Assembly: GCA_905479505.1 (NCBI GenBank)
Contig: CAJQMS010000138.1
Coordinates: 1-8,904 of the forward strand
Origin: an uncultured Burkholderiales Genera incertae sedis bacterium
Lineage (GTDB): Bacteria > Pseudomonadota > Gammaproteobacteria > Burkholderiales > Eutrophovitaceae
Length of the DNA stretch: 8,904 nt
Direction of reading: 5' to 3'
The translations under genes were made by a program, and so were the position numbers. Positions 1 to 5,116 of this stretch are shown in pieces (position 1 is the first letter of the stretch; every line of letters starts with the position of its first letter). The notes beneath the pieces are model-generated. The model was not told where the DNA came from, did no database searches, and saw only the letters and a list, made by a program, of their open reading frames with translations.

Positions 1-422
1 CACAAGTATCCTCTCCATTGGGGAGAGTTTTTGTCGCTGGACTTAAAAATATAGACAACACTAAAGATGCGATGAAAGAAGCAATTGAAGAAGCAGGAGT
101 GGAGGTCGCTCACGAGTTAGAGAGGTACCTAACGACTCTCGGTACAATCGCAACGATGGCTCCCCTGCTTGGCCTTTTAGGGACGATCATTGGAATGATT
201 GAGATATTTGGAGCTTCAACACCCACCGGCATTACGGATCCAGCGAGGTTAGCGCATGGCATATCGATTGCTCTATACAACGCAGCATTCGGTATTATTG
301 TCGCCATCCCGAGTTTGGTATTTTATCGGCACTTCCGTTCAACAGTGGACTCTCTGACTGTGCAAATGGAACTCCAAGCGATGAAATTAATCGATTTAAC
401 GCGCGGTAATCGGGCGAAATAG
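1..422 (+). CDS. exbB: ExbB/TolQ/MotA-family proton channel subunit, 3' part
   Basis: This is the C-terminal part of an inner-membrane ExbB/TolQ-family protein, which with ExbD forms a proton-driven motor that energises outer-membrane transport (TonB-type) or envelope processes. The frame is open to the left edge: codons from position 3 read QVSSPLGRVFVAGLKN, matching the family's SPLGR-x-x-AAGL segment. The TTG at 18 is therefore internal and the true start lies outside the window. A cytoplasmic stretch is followed by a helix at about 147-213 with the motif APLLGLLGTIIGMI, then a last helix at about 270-327 (GISIALYNAAFGIIVAIPS). The pore Thr of the first motif is present (codon 183-185). 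The Thr usual in the last helix is Ala (codon 282-284). The stop is 8 bases before exbD, so the two are surely cotranscribed. No tonB is visible, so the partner system is unknown. Confidence 0.93.
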   Translation, partial: QVSSPLGRVFVAGLKNIDNTKDAMKEAIEEAGVEVAHELERYLTTLGTIATMAPLLGLLGTIIGMIEIFGASTPTGITDPARLAHGISIALYNAAFGIIVAIPSLVFYRHFRSTVDSLTVQMELQAMKLIDLTRGNRAK

Positions 423-430
423 ACCCTAAT

Positions 431-844
431 ATGAATTTCAAACGATCATCTTTTCGTGAGGAGCCGGACATCAATTTGGTCCCGTTCATCGATGTCTTAA
501 TCGTCATTGTTATTTTTCTAGCAGTTACGACGACTTACTCAAAATACGCAGAATTAAAGATTAATTTACCGGTTGCTGACGCAAATAATGTCGATCAACC
601 CATTGATAAACTGGAGATTGCAATTTCCAAGGAAGGACAATATTTTGTCAACGGCAGAGAAGTTCCGATGGAGAATCCAGCCAGCTTCGCGGACACACTT
701 CGACAAATAGCCGGAGATCAATCGGATCCAGTGATCATTATTAGTGCAGATTCCCAAACAACTCACCAGTCGGTAATCTACACCATGGAAGCTGCCCGTC
801 TGGCAGGCTATGGAAAAATCACATTTACCACACAAAAAAATTAG
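431..844 (+). CDS. exbD: ExbD/TolR-family biopolymer transport protein
   Basis: This 137-residue protein is the single-helix partner of ExbB. It carries the proton-translocating Asp of the motor and has a periplasmic domain that would contact TonB or a related protein. A short cytoplasmic N-terminus with the family signature EEPDINLVPFIDV is followed by one helix at about residues 16-34. Asp21 sits in that helix at the place of E. coli ExbD Asp25. The periplasmic domain (about 40-137) has the usual pattern ending in a VIYTMEAARLAGYGKI-like segment, and the length is normal for the family. It lies 8 bases after exbB. The position next to lpxK rather than tonB is the common betaproteobacterial arrangement (from memory), so a role in general envelope energetics or iron uptake cannot be decided here. 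Confidence 0.95.
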   Translation: MNFKRSSFREEPDINLVPFIDVLIVIVIFLAVTTTYSKYAELKINLPVADANNVDQPIDKLEIAISKEGQYFVNGREVPMENPASFADTLRQIAGDQSDPVIIISADSQTTHQSVIYTMEAARLAGYGKITFTTQKN

Positions 845-906
845 TGATCTGGCAGCAAAAAAATCGATCCGTTTCTTTTGATGTGACAAACATAAGAAAC
901 ACCTCT

Positions 907-912
907 AAAGGA
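907..912 (+). promoter_or_regulatory. Ribosome binding site fixing the TTG start of lpxK
   Basis: AAAGGA lies 7 bases before the TTG at 920. The frame has a stop (TAA at 893-895) just upstream and no ATG or GTG between, so this site supports TTG as the real start. Confidence 0.6.
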
Positions 913-919
913 TAAAACC

Positions 920-1900
920 TTGCCGCGCATATGGGAGAGCTTTAACTTACTGTCACTTGCCTTATTGCCAGTAACGTTTTGCTTTTACGTGATAAGTAGC
1001 GCTAGACGACAATTATTTAAACTCGGCATCCTCCGAACAACCAAAATTGATGTCCCAGTTATCGTAGTTGGTAACATCAGCGTGGGAGGAACCGGGAAAA
1101 CGCCTACGGTCATCGGCATTGCACTTGAGCTAAAAAAACGGGGGCTCAACCCGGGTATTATCAGCCGGGGCTATCGCGGCGATGGTATAACACAGCAAGT
1201 GACTGAGAAGAGTACTGCATCACAAGTCGGTGACGAGGCTATTCTGATACAAAACCATACCTTTTGCCCAATGTGGGTGGGGCCTAACCGTGTCACTAGC
1301 GCACAAATACTGTGCGAAAATTATCCCGGAGTGAATGTCATTATTAGCGATGATGGCCTACAACATTACGCCCTTAAAAGAGATATGGAGATCATCGTAA
1401 TTGATGGGCAACGGCAGTTTGGAAATGGCCTGCTATTGCCCTCCGGTCCGCTCAGAGAAACGAAAACGAGGATTTTAGAATGTGACGCAGCCGTCATTAC
1501 TGGAACACAAAGTATGAACTTACCAATTCCGACAACCAACATGACACTTGTTGGAGACACCTTCCATCAACTATCCGACCCAACGCTTACGTGTCGCGCT
1601 CGTGACTTTACAACAACTCAGATCGCAGCAATAGCCGGCATTGGAAATCCTGATCGGTTTTTCACGCACTTAGCATCTTTGGGCATCAGCGCAGAAACAA
1701 AGCGTTTTCCTGACCATCATGAATTCACGCAAACAGACATTACCTCAATAAAATGCGATGTTATCCTGATGACTGAAAAAGATGCGGTAAAATGTAAAAA
1801 AATGGGAGGCAAAAACTGTTGGTTTCTGCCCGTACGAGCTCACTTCAGTGGGCATCTAATTAGAGATATTGTCGAAACAATTAAAATCTATCGTGGATAA
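920..1900 (+). CDS. lpxK: Tetraacyldisaccharide 4'-kinase (LpxK)
   Basis: LpxK phosphorylates the 4' position of the tetraacyl disaccharide-1-phosphate to give lipid IVA, at the cytoplasmic face of the inner membrane. The 326-residue length is typical. An N-terminal membrane-anchoring hydrophobic segment (about residues 10-27) precedes a Walker A motif GGTGKT at 56-61 (Lys60). Then come SRGYRG at 82-87, GDE with Asp105 (equivalent of the catalytic Asp99 of Aquifex LpxK), DDGLQH at 144-149, and DHHEF at 265-269, which supplies the partner His. The start is TTG: an in-frame stop lies at 893-895, and AAAGGA sits at the right distance. The gene follows exbD after 75 bases and its end overlaps the Trm112-like gene by 8 bases, indicating an operon. 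Its product feeds the lipid A that receives the Kdo activated by KdsB, encoded two genes downstream. Confidence 0.97.
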   Translation: MPRIWESFNLLSLALLPVTFCFYVISSARRQLFKLGILRTTKIDVPVIVVGNISVGGTGKTPTVIGIALELKKRGLNPGIISRGYRGDGITQQVTEKSTASQVGDEAILIQNHTFCPMWVGPNRVTSAQILCENYPGVNVIISDDGLQHYALKRDMEIIVIDGQRQFGNGLLLPSGPLRETKTRILECDAAVITGTQSMNLPIPTTNMTLVGDTFHQLSDPTLTCRARDFTTTQIAAIAGIGNPDRFFTHLASLGISAETKRFPDHHEFTQTDITSIKCDVILMTEKDAVKCKKMGGKNCWFLPVRAHFSGHLIRDIVETIKIYRG

Positions 1901-2063
1901 AAAGCTTCTTGACATATTAGTTTGTTCCGTTTGTAAGGGAGAACTAGAATTGCAGTCTAAAAAAACCGAACTGGTATGTCAGCGCTGTAAGCTGGCGTTT
2001 CCCATTAAAAACGGAATCCCAATTATGCTGGAAGAAGAAGCACGCACTACCCAAACCGACTAG
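1893..2063 (+). CDS. Trm112-like (YcaR family) small zinc-ribbon protein
   Basis: This 56-residue protein belongs to the Trm112/YcaR family, small proteins commonly encoded between lpxK and kdsB. Bacterial members have no settled role; eukaryotic and archaeal Trm112 activates methyltransferases. I chose GTG at 1893 because it yields the family N-terminus MDKKLLDILVC; a TTG at 1869 is in frame but adds eight residues the family lacks. The start overlaps the lpxK stop by 8 bases, so translation is probably coupled. The C-terminal LAFPIKNGIPIMLEEEAR segment is strongly family-typical. Two CxxC pairs are present (Cys11/Cys14 and Cys29/Cys32), enough for one zinc site. Many proteobacterial members, such as E. 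coli YcaR, have lost part of this set. Confidence 0.9.
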   Translation: MDKKLLDILVCSVCKGELELQSKKTELVCQRCKLAFPIKNGIPIMLEEEARTTQTD

Positions 2064-2087
2064 CCAATTACAGGACTTTACTGACTT

Positions 2088-2849
2088 GTGAATTTCAACG
2101 TTGTCATCCCTGCTCGGTTCGAATCCACGCGATTTCCGGGAAAGCTATTATCAATTATTAATGGTCAGTCGGTCATTGAACGAGTCGTCAATATAGCGCG
2201 TCAATCTGGAGCGAGAGAAATCATTGTCGCGACTGACGACCAACGCATATCAGAGTGTCTCGACCACATGAAATGTGACGTCATCCTGACAAGCGAAAAC
2301 CACCAAAGCGGGACTGACCGCATCGCAGAGGTGGCGAACATCAAGAAATGGCCCGCACAAACGATGGTGGTCAACCTTCAGGGTGACGAGCCTTTTATCC
2401 CTCCCGAATTAGTCAATGCAGTCGCAAAGGCTTTAGATCAAGCGCCGAGCGCTTCAATCTCCACTGCATGCTTTCCCATCACTAAATACGAAGAGTTGCT
2501 TGACCCCAATCTAGTCAAACTTACTGTAGATCACCAAAATTATGCGCTTTATTTTTCGCGAGCACCTATGCCCTGGGCCAGGGACACGTTCTCTACTAAC
2601 GAAAAATGTTTGCCCGATGGATTTGTTGGACTGGGACACATCGGGATTTATGGGTATCGAGTTAAATATTTACTTGATTACCCAAATTTACCGTTTAGTC
2701 CATTAGAGAACCTTGAGAAACTGGAACAACTTAGAGCTCTTCAAGCAGGGCATCGAATTGTTCTGGCACAGACCTCCATCCCACCCGCAGCAGGGATAGA
2801 CACCCCTGATGATTTGGAACGGGCGCGTGTGCATGCGAGCACGTTATAA
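2088..2849 (+). CDS. kdsB: 3-deoxy-manno-octulosonate cytidylyltransferase (CMP-Kdo synthetase, KdsB)
   Basis: KdsB makes CMP-Kdo from CTP and Kdo in the cytoplasm, activating Kdo for transfer to lipid IVA. The 253-residue length agrees with the family (E. coli 248). The N-terminal nucleotide-binding motif reads VVIPARFESTRFPGK (residues 5-19). Later come VNLQGDEPFIP with Asp100 (E. coli Asp98, Mg2+ ligand), ALYFSRAPMPW, GHIGIYGYR, SPLENLEKLEQLR from 204, and GIDTPDDLERAR with Asp238, the second Mg2+ ligand. The start is GTG at 2088, giving the expected NFNVVIPAR beginning; an AGGA at 2072-2075 is a little far (12 bases) but usable. It follows the Trm112-like gene by 24 bases. The gap to adk is 100 bases with no evident forward terminator, so readthrough into adk is possible. 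Confidence 0.97.
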   Translation: MNFNVVIPARFESTRFPGKLLSIINGQSVIERVVNIARQSGAREIIVATDDQRISECLDHMKCDVILTSENHQSGTDRIAEVANIKKWPAQTMVVNLQGDEPFIPPELVNAVAKALDQAPSASISTACFPITKYEELLDPNLVKLTVDHQNYALYFSRAPMPWARDTFSTNEKCLPDGFVGLGHIGIYGYRVKYLLDYPNLPFSPLENLEKLEQLRALQAGHRIVLAQTSIPPAAGIDTPDDLERARVHASTL

Positions 2850-2949
2850 TTTCGAATCTTTTATAAAAAGAGGCGAAGTTCACTAATACTTTTACTATCG
2901 CCAAAAACTAATTGCACTAAACCAAAATATCAAAAATTAAGGAATTAAC

Positions 2950-3609
2950 GTGAAATTAATATTACTTGGCCCTCCCGGCGCCGGGAAAGGCACCCAGGCA
3001 ACTTTCATAATGGAAAAATATAATGTTCCACAGATTTCAACCGGAGACATGCTAAGGTCGGCAGTAAAAGACGGGTCCGCGTTAGGGTTGGAAGCCAAGA
3101 AATTCATGGATTCTGGCGGCCTCGTGCCTGATGCTGTAATTATTGGTCTCGTAAAGGAAAGAATTACCAAGCCAGACTGCGAGAATGGATTCCTATTCGA
3201 TGGATTTCCTAGAACCATCCCGCAAGCAAATGCTTTAAGCGAAGCAGGCGTTCAAATTGATTACGTTATTGAAATCGATGTTAATGACGAAGAGCTTATT
3301 AAACGTTTATCAGGTCGACGTGTGCACCCTGCGTCGGGTCGAACTTATCATATTCAATTCAATGCCCCCAAAAGAGAGGGGTTGGATGATATTTCTGGTG
3401 AACCTTTGGTACAACGCGACGATGACAAAGTAGAGACAATTAAACGTCGATTAGAGGTCTACCATGAACAAACGGCACTTTTAATTGGTTTCTATTCTGA
3501 ATTAGCAAGTAGATCTGCCGGGACTGAAACGCAGTACAAGAAATTCTCTGGTATCGGCTCACTCGAGTCCATAAGAGATCAAATATTTAATACTCTGGAT
3601 AATAAATAG
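2950..3609 (+). CDS. adk: Adenylate kinase
   Basis: Adenylate kinase interconverts ATP + AMP and 2 ADP in the cytoplasm. At 219 residues it is the long bacterial form with a full LID domain. Walker A is GPPGAGKGT (residues 7-15, Lys13); the AMP-binding region has STGDMLR near residue 30 and DGFPRT at 84-89 with Arg88. The LID (about 119-165) has GRRVHPASGRTYH and lacks the four zinc cysteines, so it is the non-zinc, E. coli-like type. The RRLEVYHEQTA segment near 165-175 gives the final catalytic arginine region. The start is GTG at 2950, supported by AAGGAA at 2939-2944 and by the family start MKLILLGPPG. Adenylate kinase is housekeeping, but here it precedes two PPi enzymes, which fits a nucleotide and energy-charge setting. 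Confidence 0.98.
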   Translation: MKLILLGPPGAGKGTQATFIMEKYNVPQISTGDMLRSAVKDGSALGLEAKKFMDSGGLVPDAVIIGLVKERITKPDCENGFLFDGFPRTIPQANALSEAGVQIDYVIEIDVNDEELIKRLSGRRVHPASGRTYHIQFNAPKREGLDDISGEPLVQRDDDKVETIKRRLEVYHEQTALLIGFYSELASRSAGTETQYKKFSGIGSLESIRDQIFNTLDNK

Positions 3610-3670
3610 CAGCACGATACCAATTAATCCGTTATTTGAACAAAGCACTAAAGATACTTACCAAAATAAT

Positions 3671-3675
3671 AAGGA
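3671..3675 (+). promoter_or_regulatory. Ribosome binding site deciding the pfp start
   Basis: AAGGA is 4 bases before ATG 3680 but only 1 base before the in-frame GTG 3677, so ATG 3680 is favoured. The same bases contain an out-of-frame ATG (3675) followed at once by TGA. Confidence 0.5.
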
Positions 3676-3679
3676 TGTG

Positions 3680-4945
3680 ATGACAAAATTATCTAATGCT
3701 TTCTATGCTCAATCTGGTGGTGTGACAGCCGTTATAAATGCCTCGGCTGCAGGAGTGATTGAAACAGCACGAAAAAACCAAAATAAGATAGGGAAAATAT
3801 ACGCCGGGAAAAATGGGATCATTGGCGCTCTCACCGAAGACTTAATTGATACCTCAAAAGAGTCTGCTACTGCTATTGCAGCGCTGAAACACACACCTGC
3901 TGGCGCTTTTGGGTCTTGTCGATACAAATTAAAAACACTGAACGAAAACAGGGCTGAATACGAACGTTTGATAGCGGTATTCAAAGCACACAACATCGGG
4001 TACTTTTTTTATAATGGCGGCGGTGATTCCGCCGACACATGTCTAAAAGTGTCAAAAATATCTAAAGAATTAGGTTTTCCGATCCAAGCGATACACATCC
4101 CGAAAACGGTAGACAACGACCTACCCATCACCGACTGCTGTCCTGGATTCGGGTCAGTGGCGAAGTACGTAGCCGTTTCCATGAAGGAGGCGAGTTTTGA
4201 CGTCGCATCGATGGCTAAAACATCAACCAAGGTTTTTATTCTTGAGGTAATGGGACGACATGCGGGTTGGATTGCCGCTGCCGGCGGATTAGCCTCCACG
4301 AAAGACAGCCCACTCCCTCTTGTTATCCTTTTTCCTGAGATCACATTTAACCGCAAAAAATTCATTAAAAAAGTTCAGGAGAAGGTCAAAAAATTCGGCT
4401 ACTGCTCAATCGTTGTCTCAGAAGGCGTCAAAGGGAGTAATGGACAGTTCCTATCTGATCAAGGACTCAAGGATGCCTTTGGACATGCTCAACTAGGTGG
4501 GGTCGCTCCCGTAATTGCTAACCTTATTAAGGAGGACCTCGGATTTAAATATCATTGGAGCGTAGCGGACTACCTGCAAAGAGCCGCTCGACACATCGCA
4601 TCACAAGTCGATGTGGACCAAGCGTATGCGCTCGGCGCATCTGCAGTTAAACTAGCAATTGAGGGCCAAAATGCTGTTATGCCTACGATCGAGCGGATAT
4701 CAGACCACCCATACAAATGGAAACTTGGAACAGCCCGACTATCAAGGGTAGCTAATATTGAAAAGAAAATGCCGAAAAAATTTATTAGTATCGATGGGTT
4801 TGGCATTACACCAAGCTGCGAGCGCTATCTTAAACCCCTAATAAAGGGCGAGGCATATCCACCGTATAAGGATGGGCTTCCAAAATATGTCACTTTGAAA
4901 AATAAATCCGTTAAGAAGAAATTAAGCAATAATTTTAAAATCTGA
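3680..4945 (+). CDS. pfp: Pyrophosphate-dependent 6-phosphofructokinase
   Basis: This enzyme phosphorylates fructose 6-phosphate using PPi, reversibly, in the cytoplasm, and so can serve glycolysis and gluconeogenesis. It has 421 residues, as in PPi-PFKs of methylotrophic and nitrifying proteobacteria. YAQSGGVTAVINAS (9-22) forms the N-terminal phosphate loop. Near residue 113 it reads GGGDS: Asp116 stands where ATP-PFKs have Gly (GGDGS, E. coli Gly104), the classical PPi-specificity residue. PKTVDND (Lys142, Asp145, Asp147) has the PPi-type Lys where ATP enzymes have Gly in PGTIDND. MGRHAGW (191-197) contacts the sugar phosphate. I chose ATG 3680 over GTG 3677 because of the ribosome site spacing. 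It lies 70 bases after adk and 171 bases before hppA, which recycles PPi. The tail after about residue 405 is rich in Lys and is probably flexible. Confidence 0.95.
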   Translation: MTKLSNAFYAQSGGVTAVINASAAGVIETARKNQNKIGKIYAGKNGIIGALTEDLIDTSKESATAIAALKHTPAGAFGSCRYKLKTLNENRAEYERLIAVFKAHNIGYFFYNGGGDSADTCLKVSKISKELGFPIQAIHIPKTVDNDLPITDCCPGFGSVAKYVAVSMKEASFDVASMAKTSTKVFILEVMGRHAGWIAAAGGLASTKDSPLPLVILFPEITFNRKKFIKKVQEKVKKFGYCSIVVSEGVKGSNGQFLSDQGLKDAFGHAQLGGVAPVIANLIKEDLGFKYHWSVADYLQRAARHIASQVDVDQAYALGASAVKLAIEGQNAVMPTIERISDHPYKWKLGTARLSRVANIEKKMPKKFISIDGFGITPSCERYLKPLIKGEAYPPYKDGLPKYVTLKNKSVKKKLSNNFKI

Positions 4946-5068
4946 GATTGTATGATCGAATTTCAAAAGTTTATCTCTATTTTCAGGTACAATCCTGCGC
5001 AAGAAAAATTTTAAAATAAAGTCCACTCAGCGCAATTTTGAGATGGATTGCAACTAATCAGGGTATTT

Positions 5069-5086
5069 GGCCGACCCTCATCGGCC
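5069..5086 (+). promoter_or_regulatory. Stem-loop in the hppA leader
   Basis: GGCCGA-CCCTCA-TCGGCC forms a perfect 6-bp stem with a 6-base loop; a flanking T-A pair (5068/5087) makes it 7 bp. It ends 16 bases before the hppA ribosome binding site. No T-tract follows, so it is not a simple terminator. It could be a 5'-UTR stability or control element, or the operator of a dyad-binding regulator. The structure is seen in the sequence; the role is inferred. Confidence 0.4.
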
Positions 5087-5102
5087 AGTCAACTTCAAAA
5101 GT

Positions 5103-5110
5103 AAGGGGGG
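5103..5110 (+). promoter_or_regulatory. G-rich ribosome binding site of hppA
   Basis: AAGGGGGG stands 6 bases before ATG 5117. It resembles AAGGAGG with A replaced by G, so pairing to 16S rRNA would use a G-U pair. The position supports the ATG start. Confidence 0.55.
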
Positions 5111-5116
5111 ACGTTA

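Noticed and set aside
566..889. Open frame of 107 codons on the minus strand over exbD
   Set aside because: It is antisense to a clear exbD gene with no family resemblance and an odd, Cys- and Ile-rich composition; a chance frame.
2845..2850. Perfect -10 box TATAAT at the end of kdsB
   Set aside because: No -35-like hexamer lies 16-18 bases upstream (the bases are GC-rich coding sequence), no extended -10 TG is present, and the match overlaps the TAA stop codon.
2872..2902. Imperfect hairpin GGCGAAGT...ACTaTCGCC between kdsB and adk
   Set aside because: It has a one-base bulge, a 14-base loop and is followed by A rather than T on the + strand, so it is not a terminator for kdsB. Only on the minus strand would a short T-rich stretch follow, and no minus-strand gene lies there.
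4009..4365. Open frame of 118 codons on the minus strand inside pfp
   Set aside because: It lies antisense to strongly conserved pfp catalytic motifs, shows no recognisable family pattern and has no ribosome site; it is a shadow of pfp.
4988..4993. TACAAT as a -10 box for hppA
   Set aside because: No acceptable -35 box at 16-18 bases upstream; the hppA promoter, if separate from pfp, cannot be placed by eye.
4931..5017. AATTTTAAAAT occurring twice (4931-4941 and 5007-5017), 76 bases apart
   Set aside because: Both lie in AT-rich sequence, the first partly inside pfp coding sequence; chance repetition is a sufficient explanation.
4996..5034. TGCGC...GCGCA dyad after pfp followed by ATTTT as a possible terminator
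   Set aside because: The stem is only 5 bp with a 29-base loop and a very short T-run; too weak to call.
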